From assembly GCA_013397455.1 (NCBI GenBank), contig VYZB01000223.1:1129274-1193273 (forward strand): a stretch of 64,000 bases of DNA. The letters run 5' to 3'. Below the pieces are notes generated by a model. That model had not been told where the DNA came from. It saw only the letters and a program-made list of their open reading frames with translations, and made no database searches. Both the position numbers and the translations under genes were made by a program. Origin of the DNA: Crotophaga sulcirostris (lineage: Eukaryota; Chordata; Aves; Cuculiformes; Crotophagidae). This document shows positions 1-13,315 of this stretch, in pieces; the stretch's first letter is position 1, and each line of letters starts with the position of its first letter.

Positions 1-330
1 CCCACGGGGCTGGAGGGGTGCTGAGCAGAGCCAGACCCTCCAGAGCAGGAGCCACTGTGCAAGTGGCCACAAGGGCAAGAGGGCCAAACACTTTGGCAGA
101 AACCACACGGCTGGAATCAGCACTTGGCTTCTCTTTCAAGCCCAGCAAACTCAAAGTGCCTGGGGGTACCCCCTGCACACCCTCCTCCAACTTGTACCCC
201 ACACCAGCCACTCACGGGGCAAGCAGCAAGGTGTCACCATCTCCCTCTTTGCAGAAGCCAAGGCCCAGGGATGTGATCGGGCCCAGGGATGTGGTCGGGC
301 CCAGGGATGTGGCCAGGCAGCCCTAGGACA
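1..330 (+). other. GC-rich segment with a 102-codon open frame, coding status unknown
   Basis: This stretch is clearly richer in G+C than the DNA that follows. An open frame runs from the ATG at 18 to a TAG at 324-326. The predicted product is rich in Pro, Arg and Thr, has no domain I recognise, and ends in three near-identical six-residue units of the form GPRDVV. A pyrimidine run ending in TTTGCAG at 248-254 looks like a 3' splice acceptor, and the frame stays open from it to the TAG. It could therefore be a terminal exon entering from the left, but a chance open frame in GC-rich DNA is at least as likely. The window edge prevents any check upstream. Confidence 0.2.
263..316 (+). repeat. 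18-bp tandem repeat, 3 copies
   Basis: Three consecutive 18-bp units (263-280, 281-298, 299-316) share the core GCCCAGGGATGTG and differ only in the last few bases. The unit length is a multiple of three, so the overlapping open frame gains a six-residue protein repeat. The repeat is seen directly. Whether it is translated is unknown. Confidence 0.9.
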
Positions 331-3300
331 AAACTCGAAGGGGAAAAGAACAGTACAGAATATTCAAACTTATGTCAAGGTATAGTTTGTTCCTAAAGAT
401 ATGTTTGTTAATTTGTCACAAGAAAAGTTAATCCTTTGATGGATCCCTGAATGGTCCTGTGGGAAAGACTCGGGGCACCGAAGGCATAGAAAGTTAGTGC
501 TGCCTTTAAAACAAACAAAACGATGGATTTACTGTAATCCATTCCACAAACGGTGAAATGGGATACAGAACTTAAATCAATCTGGGAAAACAAAGGAAAA
601 CAGGAAGGATCACAAGTGAGACTTTTTCCATTATCCTAAAATGCTTTAGAAAATGATAGAAGAGCTCACCGCGTGACTGCGAATCCAAATGAGCGTTGGT
701 TTGTCATGACAAATTATTGATTTCCTTCCTCTGGATAAAAGAAAATCCATATTCAAACAGAAGCGAAATGGTAACTTGGAGCCTGATCCAAAGCCCAGTT
801 AAATCAACAGAAGTGCTCTAAATGAATGACGGATGTTGAAAAAAATACAAAATCAAACATGAGGGAAAGTTAAAACAATAGAAGTGGCACAGCAGAGCAG
901 GAAAACATATTTGCAGCCTCATTAAGAAACTATGACAATAGAATTCGGCGTTTAGATGCCTGTTCTAAGCATAAATGGTTATTAAATATGTTAAATATAT
1001 GTTATTTCTTTAGACCAAGTTGTTTCTTCTCATCAATATTCAGCAACACCTCTCCTTGCAACATCTCTCCCACTATTAAAGCAGATCCTGCTGCGTGACG
1101 TGTTTCCAGGTGACTTGGGGCCCGTGAGTGAGTAATACCTACTGGGAACTGCTTGGCAGCCAATGGAGGCCCTACTGGTTTCCATCCATAGCTGTTCCTT
1201 GGGATCAGAAAGTAAATAAAAATTAAATAAAAAAAGAGAAGCAACAGAAAAGGATTTTCTCTAGTCTAAATGCCTGTCTGAGTGTATATATATAAGCCTT
1301 TCTTCCCTGAAGAGGTCTTCCCTTGGTTGACAGGCTTCTTTCCATTTTGTTGCCAGTCCACAGAAAAAGGAACATCAATAACAAAGGCAATGAAGCAGCT
1401 CTCCTGGCTCCCTCAAATCAGCAAGACAAGATCCTTAATGTACCAATCTTGAGTTAAAAATCACAACTAATCTATTTCAGCCATTGTGGAAACGTTCCAA
1501 TGGTTGCTTACAGCTATTTGTAAAAGTTGTAAATCTGCCTCTCTTTAAAATACTGTTTGGTTCTGCATTGACTTCTAGGTATTTTTTTTATTATGAATTT
1601 TGTCCATAGAGCTGCTGTACTATTATTATCCTCAGATGGTAGCTTTAAGGTTGTGATGACAGAGGCATCTAGACAGCACTCCCTCAGTCTCTTTATGTAA
1701 GGCATATATTCCAACTCTTCATTCATTCCCATTAAATCTTTTTATTCCTTGAATCGTGGTCCATAGCTGCATCAGGTATTTTTTTCAGCAGAGGTCAGAC
1801 CAGTGCTAAATGGATGTTACATCACATTTCTATTCTTACTGGGTACCCAGTGTTTCGCCAGCCAAGGATTTCATTCAGTTTCCTTACTACTGAGTTTCCC
1901 TGTTGTGCAGCAGAGTACCCATGCTCATTTGTACACCTCTCATCTCCCTCAAGCCCTCTTCAGGACTGTTGCTCTCTAGAACAGGTTATTATACTGTACA
2001 TGGCCAGTGATCTTTTTCCCTAGGTATATATTATCCTATTTCATTGAAATACACATAATTTACTTGCATGCAGCTTTCCAAACAATCCAGATCACTCAGC
2101 ACTCCTTTCTCTTATAGTTTACGACTTCCTTCTTTAACCTACAAACTTTATCAGTAATGACTTTACATTGATGTACTGGATTTAGCAAGATCTCACAGAA
2201 ATCATTTCTTGGCCCCAGTCCTCTGGAACCTCTCCAGAAACAAATCAACATCAGCAATGATTCCCACTTTGTAATTATACCTAAGAACCTAGCATTTAAT
2301 CAATTTTTAGTCTGTTTCATAAAGGCCAGACACAAGCAATGTCATAGCTGCATCAGTTGGTCCAGTAAAAGAGATTTAGGTTCCCCATAAAATTTGGCTT
2401 ATCTAACAGAAGGCAAATAAATGACACAGCCAGTTTTAGCAGTCAAAACTGTAACAAGTGTTTAAAAAAATTGTATAAAGTTAGTCTAACAATTTCAATT
2501 CCCAAATGGATTGCTGACTACATCTTTAAACAGCCATTAAATTACTACAATTATTTTACAACAAGTAGTTAACATTCAGTATGAGGTCAGCAAAGCACTA
2601 ACATTTACAGGAGGTGTTTCTTTCCCTGGGGAATGCACAGGACGGTACAATGCCAAGGAGGCCAGTATGTCAGAGGAAGTTGTAAAAACTCATATCCTCA
2701 CTGTGGGAGCCAGCTGCCTCCTAAGTACAAGATTTACATTGCGTTCATATTTAATTGCTCATCGTAGCAGATGTGCGAGCAACAGCATTTTGAAGAGCTG
2801 GAAACAATATTGTAATAATCAAATTTCACGTTATGAGCAACTTTTTGCGCAAGTCTAGGTCTCCCTTAAACCTATCTTTCTGAAAGCATGAAGTGAGCGT
2901 ACAACCATGCTTTAAGTGGACTCTGGAGCAGGCTCAGAGGTAATACCTACATTTTGAGCAACAGAAATGGGACTAAGAAGGTATGAAAAGAGATTTCAAA
3001 AGGAAATAATTGGATGCACAGATAAAAAACCCACAGTGGAAAGAAAGTGAAACACTATTGTTTGATAATGTTTTTTTGAAGTTAGTAGGACAGGGAATGA
3101 ACAGAACTACAGAAGAAAATTAAGAACTAGAGCCTTATATACTCTGGGTATCAGGAACACCAGAGAGCCTGTGTATTTGAGTGCATGATATGAAAAGAAT
3201 AGTGAAATGCCATCAGGAACTGCCATGGCAGCTGAGTGGACAAACTCACTGCTATGATTTGGCTCGCTTCAGTTACAGGATAAAAGTCACTTCAGAAAGA

Positions 3301-4664
3301 TTCCAGAACAAACACTCTAAATATACATCTAACAGCCTTGCTGTGGATCCCCTTGTGACAGTTTCTAAGAGTGAGCTTTAAACTGTTTTGTTTTGATACT
3401 GAGCAGCACAGGTATGAGGAAAGCAAAGCAGAAATAACAGTAAATGAGCTCAGAGAGAGCACAGCTACTATTTCTCCACTTTGGGCTGATTGCCAAAACA
3501 CATCTGGGGCACTTGAGAACAGTGATGAAATGATGGATGTAGGAGTTATCGTAGCAAACTGATGAAGCCAAGAAAAACAGTGTTTCTGTGCTAAGGTTCT
3601 AGATTAAAGAGCTTGCAATACATTTATCTTAGGGGATTTCAAGATCATTTGCCCTATTTAAATATACCCACCTGAATATTGTCATTGCTTTACACTATTG
3701 GAGTATTAGTGTTACAAATGTATGAGCAATGGCAACATTCTTTACAGGCACATGGCTCCTGATCTGCAGTATATTATGTTAAATGCTGTTAGTGAGGAGA
3801 GCACAGCCACAGCAGGCACCTTTTTGTATCTATGATATGTGAACCCAGGCAAGCTGGCAGTTAACAGGCACAGGAATTAAGAACTAGGATGAATTATTTA
3901 ACACCACAGTTGTGTGGGACTGCATGGACCTTTCAAGCTTAAAGGACCCTTGAAGACTGAAAGTCCAGTCCACAGTTTCTAGGTACTCAGTCTTTAAGTT
4001 GCAGGCAGAACCCTCCCTACACACATTTATCTATACAAGTGTTATACTGCCAGGTGTCAGAGGGACCAAGAAGCCTATGTACTAATTTAGTGACATAGTG
4101 CAAATAATAAAGAAGAAGAATATAAGGATTGTTTTTTTCAGCATCCATTGACTGTAGGCCAGCTGAGCGGAGTGAAGAGGACAGGAGAGGGAGAGGTGTT
4201 ATTTCTCCACAAGTTTTGTTTTTCTTTCATTTTTTACCTCCAGATGTAAGGAACAACAGAGAGGCTAGTAAGCAACGTGGTGTCTGACAGGTAGAAGATG
4301 AAAACTGCTGAGATAACCAGTGAAAGCAATCTCCCATGCTTACCTTATCAATTTACAATCTGAAATGGACAGAGAGAAATCGCTTACGTGTAAAATACAC
4401 GCTCACAAAACAGAAAAATAAAGCCCTTGAAAGAAGAGTTTGTTTAACTGAGTATTTAAAAATGCTTAAGGTTAGGATCATGCTGAAAGACTCGTGGATT
4501 TTGCTGGAACTACAGAATTTACGTGTTTGTTTGCTAAATGGGAGTGTGATTGCCCATGTTCTGAAGTGTTTTCCTGAAGCTGACTCTTAGCTACTGCTGA
4601 ATATCCACATAGACAAATGTTCAGCTTAGGCAGCTATGGCAGAGAGGTACTAAAAGTAATGAAA

Positions 4665-4682
4665 ATATATATATATATATAT
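4665..4682. repeat. (AT)9 microsatellite
   Basis: Nine uninterrupted AT units, followed within 10 bp by a shorter ATATAT stretch and ATTTATTTATATT. This is ordinary dinucleotide repeat DNA and probably length-polymorphic. Confidence 0.9.
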
Positions 4683-5364
4683 TGAACATATATATTTATT
4701 TATATTAAAAGGATATGCTTGTTGCATTTAAAAGGCTTGTTTGGGTTTTATACTGCTGAGTTCTTTGCTGAAGACCAAGTCTGTCTCGAAACAAGGTCTG
4801 TTGGTGTTAAAGAACTAGAACGGCTCAGCAGTACCATTGTGGAGCAGATGGTCTCACTGACATTTTAAAACATAACAATGGGTGAAAGCAAGCTCCTAAA
4901 GTGACACCTGAAAGTAGTAGCATAAAAAGGCCCAACAAAACCAAACCAAAACCTAACAACAGCAGCAGACTTAAGGGAAAGAGGCAGAAGAAAGTCAAAA
5001 TGAAAAGACATATGTGAAACATGGGCCTGACTGAGCCAAAGGCAAATGGCTGGACAGGTTGAGTTAGGGACAGAAATCATGCATCCGAGGAAAGGCTGAA
5101 AGTGGAACTAAAAATGGAACATCAAAAGATCAAGCAAGATGATCTCCAAGCAATCCACTCACATAGGTGATACAACTTTCATGAATTACCAACAAATCTA
5201 TTTTTCTTCAGAAGCTCCCAACTGTGTCCCAAATGAATTACAGAAAGGCTCAGGGAAGGTGGGGAAGAAAGAGCAGTAACTGCAGTTTATTCCACTTTCT
5301 GAGCCCTTGTAATTGTACATTTCTTTGGTAGAGAGAAATGGGTGACAAAGTACAGGTGTGCCAC

Positions 5365-5425
5365 AATTAATAACGAGCTCTTCAGCTTTGGTGGAGCATT
5401 AATTATGAATGTTCAGCTGAACATG
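5365..5425. promoter_or_regulatory. Possible enhancer-like block with homeodomain cores and an E-box palindrome
   Basis: ATTAATAA and ATTAATTA homeodomain-type cores lie within about 60 bp of a perfect 12-bp palindrome at 5411-5422 (GTTCAGCTGAAC), centred on the E-box CAGCTG. Close spacing of such sites is common in conserved vertebrate enhancers, but these motifs are also frequent by chance in AT-rich DNA. Regulatory function is only a suggestion. Confidence 0.15.
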
Positions 5426-6376
5426 GGACAAAATAGCTGTCCACCGAAAATGCAGTTTATTGCAATCAAAACCCATATGTGGTCTTGACAGTTTCCATGA
5501 CAATTTTGTTGGGTAAAAAACATGTATTTGATTCCTAATTAAACAATATTGAAAAATTTTGGGGCTACCGTTTTCCATTTCCTTTTAGATTTCATTCATT
5601 TGAACATATTATGATCCCCATAGGATGCTTAATAATTTTTATCTTAGTAGTTAGTAATCATCAGTATGAAACAAAGATATGTTTTCAGAATATTTTTTTT
5701 GTTTCCATGTATTAAAATTTTAGGCTTTGTTTCCAATCAAAAGCAAAAACTAAGTAGAAAAGCCATGATTTTTTTCCAAACTCAGGTGCTAAAAAAAAAA
5801 GATATGATAAAAGAAAAATAATTTATAAAGGCAAGACTGAAAATGAAATAAGAAGTTGATCCTGTCTGAGCTGAAAGTTCTCTATGGGCAGACTTAAGTT
5901 TGCTTCCATAAATTAGAGATGTGGCACCATATATTCGGATAAATATAGTTTTTTTTCAAGTTTATCTTTGAGTTTCCAAGTTTCTCAAAGGTCAATTAAA
6001 ATTTTCCACTATTACCTTTGTTCTCTTTGTTGACAGAAAAATAAACATTTCAAGACTTCATTCTATAAATATCCTTTTGATGGAACTTACTTACAAAATT
6101 TCTGTATTTTCCATTTCAAATGAAAGCCTTGCAGCCCATTGAAAAGTAGGGGCAAAGACAGGAAAAAAGTATCTCCACCATCTCTGTTGGGTTGCTTTGC
6201 TCACTTCTTTCGTAATTCAGCTGCCAAGTACTGCAAGAGTTAAATAACTTGGTACATGACTAAGGTGAATGTGTCTGTGTTCTTTCTTATACCAGTTTCA
6301 CAAGTCTGCAGTTCACCTCCCCATCCCTGGAAAAGGCTGTAGACCAATAGTTCTTCCTTCAAGTTATCATGGATTT

Positions 6377-6394
6377 AAAAAAAAAAAAAAAAAA
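6377..6394. repeat. Poly(A) tract, 18 A
   Basis: An uninterrupted run of 18 A. No upstream open frame or gene-like sequence suggests a processed retrocopy tail, so it is best read as a simple mononucleotide repeat. Confidence 0.9.
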
Positions 6395-8319
6395 GGTCTT
6401 AAACATCACTATAAAAAAACAGGAAAGAAACCCCTGCAAATAACTTAAAGCATCAGGCCAGACTAACAGTTTTAAGTTAATAGCTATTTACCCTTGTTGA
6501 GGTTAATTTTCTTCAGGATCTCTGCATAGCTACCTTTAGATTTTTTCACATTCAGCTGTTTCATTCCCAGCCCCTGCCTAAAAACCTTTCCCCTTGCAAC
6601 CAGTGACTCTCTCACACTCTGGTGCAGAGACACTGGAGCTGGAATGCTGGCACAGCATAAGAGCTGGGGTACAAAGCTCAGAGGATGCTGCAGACAGTTT
6701 TCTGCAGGTATCAGCTTAGGCACTGGGAGGGTCAGAAGGTGTCACATCCTGACATGGTGGCACTGAGTGACACAGTCCAGCGTTCTGCCACCAACTGTGC
6801 CACAAAGAGCTGTTTGCTAGAGGCCACAGCTGGTGCAGAGGAGACAGGTTAGCAATGAGAAAGGCATAAGGAGAAATGAAAACTTGAATTTTTCCCTCCA
6901 TGTCACATGCACCTCATATAAAGATTACTAAGACTGTTCACACAATGAAACCTCATTTCGGTCTGAGGTTCAGAATTGCTGTGCTGTAAACAACATCCTT
7001 TTGTAAAGAAAAATGGAGGATTTTCTAATAGGCAGGCCATACAAAACCTATTGAAATTCAGAGAGAGATGGGTGACAAAGCCTATCCGTTCTTTGAAATT
7101 CTCCCCTGGCAGAAGCAATTTTGTCTGTATTTTTGGCATGAGAACAAAATCATCTATTCCTACACCTTCTTTTCTGCAGTGCTGCCCCTTTCTAAATCAT
7201 TATGAAGTGTATATACGCACATTGTCACACTAAAGAGTATCATGGCTTCCTAAACAATTCACCAAAGAGACACTGCACATTCATAATTGAAAAAGAAAAA
7301 GTCAATTCTGACAGCGTAAGAAAAAAAAACATGTGAGCAAATAAATCATTAGCAAAAACACATCACTTGTCCCCTAAATTGCTCTCATATCATCATTCTC
7401 TTCATAAAGAAATGCATTACCTGTTATTACTTCTGCAGTGAGATAACTATAATGAACACCACAAAAACACATGCAGGCTCTGCTCAAGAGCGCACTTCTA
7501 AACCACTGCAAAAAGCTGGTGTTTCACTACATTTTAATTTTACTTGTAGAAAATAAAGAAGCCACGAGGAGCAGATGACAGTTCAAGTCTTCAATAAGCA
7601 TCTTGGTATACCAAAACTGAAGTACGGTTTATTGTGGGTTTTGTTTTTACTTTGCTACACAATTAGATTTTAAGGAGTGAGAACCTATTTTCCATCAGAA
7701 CTACTATGCAGGCTTCAAGATGGGAAGGGAGGAGCTTCAAGAGACTTTTCAATGTTTCCTTAGCTCTTTGCAACACTTACCTCTCAATGGGAGCAGAGCT
7801 GCATCAGCATCCAAAGGGAGGACTTGGGATTCAGCAAATTTCCCATTTGAATTCCACTTCAGAGAGGAGAGTATGACTATATCAAAGAAAGAGAAGAGAC
7901 TGACGCTTCATTTGAAATCAATGGTTTCAAATTCAAGACAAAGGAATTTAGATGGGAAAGAAAACAAAACGTCTAGTCTTTAAGACAGTTTTGTCTTTGT
8001 ACACATCTCACCTAATGTATAATGTATAATTTGGCTATTAAAGGGTCACAGGAATGCATCACAGATATTGAATAACTGTTTGCCTTACCAGGAAATACAA
8101 TAATGGAAAGAAATATGAAAACCAGAAAAAATGAACACTGGAAAAGGGAAGGAAAATCCTACGTTGTTCTACTTGCAATGCAACAATCATGGATCTTATC
8201 AAATCATACCATTGTATCTTTGTATAGATTCCTCTCTGTGATTATTGACGAAATGTGAAACAAAGTACACCTTATATAGGCTGGAGAACATTAAGCATTG
8301 AATAAAGTATTATTATTAC

Positions 8320-8331
8320 TTTTTTTTTTTT
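8320..8331. repeat. Poly(T) tract, 12 T
   Basis: An uninterrupted run of 12 T, preceded by a short TATTATTATTAC stretch. No recognisable element is attached to either side. Confidence 0.85.
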
Positions 8332-9183
8332 AATACGGAGCAGATGGTCCCCTTATTCAAGCAGCTGTTGAGGGGGGAGGGGGGATGATTCCCTATCAGG
8401 CATCAAAGGCTAAAAATTGTCAGATTCAAACACACTCCCTCCTGCTAAGTAGTGGTATCAGCATTCACCCACTCCCTGATATAAGACAGGAGATAAACAG
8501 TAAGACAAGAGGGCTCCTCCTGGTCAGCTCTGCTTACTGCTCTCAGTGCAGTGTGAAGCATACCTACAAATCTAAGCTGGTGCTGGGCAAAAGCTCTAAC
8601 TATGCCTCAAGGCATTCTTTACATCAAAGTTCAATGCTAGCAAGTGGAATTGCAGAAGAGTACAGTAAAGGAATAAGCATCTTAAAGCCTGTAAAATTAA
8701 AATTGAGTTATTTCAGGAGATTTTATTTTATCACTAGGTGGCATTGCTCTAAATCTTTCAGTGCCTCTTTTCTGAGCTCATTACTTTGTGGGTAACAGCT
8801 GGTGAAACATACAGGTTTCACTAAGGTGGCGCTAGCCATGCTGCTCAAAATATGTGTACAGCACTTCAGTGAATCTATATGGTAAGGGTTTTATTCTGAC
8901 TTTGGCCTCAACTCTTCTGTTTGCTACTATAAAAACTGAGTCCATAATGAGATGTTAAATTTTTCCAAGTGAGAGCCTCAGCCTACTGAGGAGCATTTAT
9001 GAAACAACCTCAGCCCCTTCTGATGGCTCCCCCTTCTAAAATTCACTCTCACAAATCTTTCCACCAGGGACAGCACAGCTGATCATAGCTCATGTTCATG
9101 TGTTGTATAACAGATGTAAAGCCAGGGGGTTTTTTTGCCAATTCACTGCACCACTGGGTTGGCTCATTGGCCCATGGAATTTG

Positions 9184-9217
9184 AAAAAAAAAAAGTTTAC
9201 AAGCTATTTTTTTTTTT
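9184..9217. repeat. A11/T11 inverted simple tract
   Basis: Eleven A (9184-9194) and eleven T (9207-9217) are separated by 12 bp, so the tracts can pair as a weak hairpin. It is probably two coincidental homopolymers. No coding sequence is nearby. Confidence 0.8.
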
Positions 9218-12023
9218 CTTGAGTTGTTGGATTATCTGTGAAAGGCGTTAATGAAAAGTGTGGCAGCATGAAATAAAGGAGTAAAAAAGCATGAACGTTT
9301 GTATTATCTCTAAGCCTGAATAAAGTTTTCAAGAGCACAGAAGTGATAAAAGAACTCAAACCTACATTTTAAAACAACCTTAGCAAAATGTGTGTCTGAT
9401 TCTATTTTGGAAACTACTGAAATCTCATTCTGGCTTGGGTTACTAAATCCTGTGTATTATATCTAATGGCACAACATATAATGATACCATGTCCCAAAGA
9501 AGGTTTAAGGCTTCAAGAAAGTAAAGTTTAGCCATATTCAGAAATGCAATCCTGAAATCCCCTACCTGCAATTACCTAAAGCACAGAAATGAAAAAAAAC
9601 CCCTGTTTATACACTTCATATTCAGGAGTCACTGGATAAGAAACATAGCAAGGTCTTGGAAAAGGCACTAGAGCCTAGAACTTTTAGCTGAGGACCCCAG
9701 GCACGAGCTAAGAAATCATGATCCTTGCATGCCTACATTTTTGAGACATAACAAGTGAGGGCATTCAGCCTCTTGCACAAGAAATCTCTGTGTGTTTGGT
9801 ATCTTACCAGCTACAACCTCAGCTCCGTTGCTAGATTTTTTTCTTCCTTTCCAAGACAGACCCTTTATTGAAGTGTACTCTGTGGCCTGGATGGCACTAT
9901 CTGCTTTACTGATTTGACAGGCTAATTTGTATTTGCCTCTGTTTCAACAAATCAACTTCATTAAGTCAGCAGCAATGACCCTTCCCATTTTCCTGAGCTC
10001 AGGTCAACACCAAGAGGTCAGCAGTGCTCTTGTTCAGAGTGCTTTTTGGTAGAGGAAATCAAGTGAGTCAAAAGCACAAATAGTTATTGTCATTTTCAAT
10101 ACTACATAGAGTTGATTTCAAAAAAATCCAAGAATTGTTATAAAACAACATTTATTTCCTTTACACTCCTCCTTACATGCCCCATCACTCTGATAAACAC
10201 AAACACAACCATCTTCCAGCTCTGAGAAGCGAGAGACAGCGCCACAGAAGTGGGTCCAGGAAGCCTTCTCTGCCCTCTGAGTCTGTTTCACTCATGAGGT
10301 TCTCCAACAATTGCTTCAAGTCTTTGTAACTGGGCATATGTAACTGCTCAATCAGATTGATAACACTTACTCATCCTTGCAAAGCACTCGAACTCCAGGG
10401 AAGAAAGCAGCTTAGCACTAATGCCAACTGTTGTCTTTAGCCTACGAAGGCCTTGAATACACTCTGGGGAAAAACAAATAGGAAAAAGTTTTAGCAGTTC
10501 AGCTGAATCAGTCAAGAAACAGTTAAGGTAAAATCAGTGAACTTCCATTATGCTGGCTTTCAAGAAAGTGTCTATAAATCAGTTTCTGAACCATTTAGTG
10601 AGAGCAGGAAGAGCTGTGTTCTGTGCTCTCAGCCCAAGGCACAGGGCACAATGCTGGGGTGCTGCTTGTCCACGAGACACCACTGGTACCCTAATACAAC
10701 AGGACCCCTCCTTCTTGCCCTTCTTTTCTGAAACAAATTCCCTAACAGATACTGCCAGAGAACAGCCTCTCTTTCATGAAGGATCCAGGAAGTCTTTCTT
10801 TGTTTTTTCTCTCTTCTTTCATCAATCTAGTGAACATCAGCCACTGATTACCATCTCATTTCCACTCCTGCAAGTACTATTTATTCCTGAAATTGCCCAG
10901 TGCCAATGGACCAATATAATTCGTTTTTACATGTTTTGAAAATCACATGTTGAATCACTGGTTAACAGGTGACTATCTCAGCCTGACACTGCTGTGTAGA
11001 CATGGGCTGAGTGTACACCTTATGCCATTGAGGAATAATTAAGTAGTCTGTTAATAATGTTAAAAATGAACAGTGATTGATATTAATATATTAGTCATCT
11101 TAAGAAAGCTACCCATATATACATGATAAATGATGACGTTACCACAGAATTTAAAAAGAAAAGCCATGTGATTGTACAATGTTCTCATGAAAGGGAAGTG
11201 AGCTCTGTGCTTCAAATACAGGAATATAGAAATTGAAATCCTTCTCATGTCTTGCCACTCATTTCCTGTGGGATCACTGGGAAGTGTTGCACTCCCACCT
11301 ACAAAATGGAGGCATTTATATAAATTAGGTGCATTTAATTTAATCAAGCATCCACTATTGGAACATTTGCATGAAATATTATGAGAAAATGCAAAACTCA
11401 TGTTTGCTCTGCAACTGACTAGAGTCTACAGGGACTCTTAACTTTTTGGCAGAGAAACGAGCTTCTCTCCTAACAACAGACCATCCTTAGAATCATTTAT
11501 CCCTCACCCTCCCCATAGGCCTGTTTAAGGTCTGTCATTTCTCTGCTCAGGAGGTGAGTCCATTTGTTTCTGTATCATGCCTCATGAGAGTCTCAACAGA
11601 GCTGGGCACTGAGAGGAAAGGTCAGGAAAGCAGGAATGTGCTGTGAGCTGGCACTCATGACAGCGGGAGAGAAGGATGGCTTTGCAGCTATAGGCAAATG
11701 GGCTAAATGCAGTTTTCTTGACCTCTGAGGATTTGGCTAAGATGTGAGATCTGAACTTCTTTTATTGAACGTACAAAGTTAGGCATATGCTAGAAAGGAG
11801 AATGCCTTCTGGAAAGAAGGCATAATTATAACATCATAAGAACTATTCATACATATCTAAAGGAAATTGTATCTTAAAATCAGTATTTGCTGCACGGTTA
11901 AAGTGAAAAAGCACCTGAGATTGAAGTATTTATTAGCTATCTTTCTGCTGATAGTCATTGGTAATTCTTAGTTACTTAACATTTCTGGCAAAAACAGAGT
12001 CTCTCTCTAGTCAAGAATTTGAT

Positions 12024-12101
12024 GAGCTGCACTGAGAATATTTGGAATAATGTGAACAATTCTGGTCACCCAGATTCAAGAAAGACTGAAACTGCTGCAG
12101 G
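12024..12101 (+). mobile_element. Probable old CR1 ORF2 fragment (degraded)
   Basis: The stretch around AATTCTGGTCACCCAGATTC and the following CAAGAAAGAC resembles the CR1 ORF2 segment before the last ~120 codons. That segment encodes roughly EYCVQFWxPxxKKD in typical copies and is preserved near 46,740-46,790 in this window. The frame is destroyed by substitutions and small gaps, so this would be a much older insertion than the other copies. The match was judged by eye only. Confidence 0.45.
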
Positions 12102-12261
12102 TATTAAAAAAAACCCAACAAAACAAGGACTGTCATAGGAACCAGGAGTCAGTCCAAAGGTTGCAGAGTTCAGCTGGGTTTTTTTCAACCAATCAAAGCA
12201 ACAGAAGAGAAGGGGTAGGGCTGCTCTGAAAATCACAATGACAAAATCACAAAAAACACAT

Positions 12262-12310
12262 CTATGGAATGGCACTGACAAGGAAGGGACACTTAAGACC
12301 AAGTCCAATA
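12262..12310 (-). mobile_element. Possible old CR1 3' end (degraded)
   Basis: Read on the plus strand, the pattern GAATGGCACTGA, then GGAAGGGACACTTAAGACC and AAGTCCAA parallels the reverse complement of a generic CR1 3' end (GAATGG..., GGAAGGGACCTTAAAGAT, AGTCCAAC). The octamer tail is not clear and the segment is short, so chance similarity cannot be excluded. Confidence 0.33.
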
Positions 12311-13315
12311 TTGTTATAAGAACAAATGGGTATTAATAATGCATACTAAGGCATGATTACACTGAAAATTAGAAGATTAATGCTTTTCTTTTCATGCAAA
12401 AAGGAGTGAGGACTTATAGCTGGGAAAAAGGTTTTAAGATATAGCTTGCTAATGTTATGGAAAAGGCTGCGATGTGCTGCATTCAGCAAAAAGGGGTTGG
12501 AATTGCTAACCTGGTGGAAGGTGCCCAGTTCTTTGTATTAATATAAGGCAATTTTTCCAAGAAACATACATGTGAAAAAAAACAAACTTTCCCCCTATTG
12601 CAATTAAATATCTGCTGTGACTACATGGTGAAGAAAGGCAAAGGGCTGAGACTAAGCATTTTTTCAAAGGATGCAGATTTCTGAATGCATATCAGCAGGT
12701 CTTGGCAGGATGAATTACAAGTTTATGATATAATAAGTAAGTTCTGTGGGTTGAGCAAATACCAAACATGGCAGCTGATTTTTTTAGACTACAGAAACTC
12801 TCCAAAGGCAGGAACAGTTTCCAACACAATGTACAACCCCTTTGTTTCTAATGAAAGTTCTTTAGTGCATAACCCTCTGGCAGGATAAAACCTGTACCTT
12901 TTGTAATGAACTTTGCCAGTTCTGACTGCATTAGAAAGAGGATGAATGGGGGCAATAATACCAAAATATATGGTCAGTGTGTCCTGATCTTCTCTACAAA
13001 ATGGTACAGGAGGCCTAAGTACTCCTAGCTGGGGCCTTGATGCAAATATGACAGTTCAGGTCCTTATTGTACCTTGAGGGCCTCATGGGGAAGGGATGGC
13101 AGTCTCAGCTTCCCTGTAGAAGAAACTGAGCTGCAGTTCCCCTTCTGAGCTGCCCTGCACAACAACAGTAACATGCACTGGTCTCCTCCTTTCTCAGAGC
13201 CAGGGGTACCTGGAGAATGCAATGGTTTTAAGGTCTCAAGAAGCTGCAGCCATGCTCCCATTTGGATATAGCCAGGGTGATGACACCCTACCAGCTCACC
13301 CTTGCTTGCTGCCCA

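Larger units (their letters stand above)
331..12023. other. AT-rich non-coding stretch, no gene seen
   Basis: About 11.7 kb without a convincing gene. Open frames are at most 136 codons, overlap on opposite strands and show no known domain. The only structures I can support are simple tracts, listed separately, and a homeodomain/E-box-like block near 5.4 kb. I recognise no well-preserved transposable element. This fits an intron interior or intergenic DNA. Confidence 0.7.

Noticed and set aside
3925..3980. Possible CR1 3' end (AAAGGACCCTTGAAGACTG and AGTCCAGTCC)
   Set aside because: It shares only a loose pattern with CR1 ends and has no tail or flanking CR1 sequence. It is too weak to list.
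8385..8795. 136-codon plus-strand open frame
   Set aside because: Composition is unremarkable, there is no known motif, and nothing suggests splice sites or a conserved start. Such lengths occur by chance in 64 kb.
10550..10939. 129-codon plus-strand open frame
   Set aside because: It overlaps another open frame in a different phase and has no recognisable domain.
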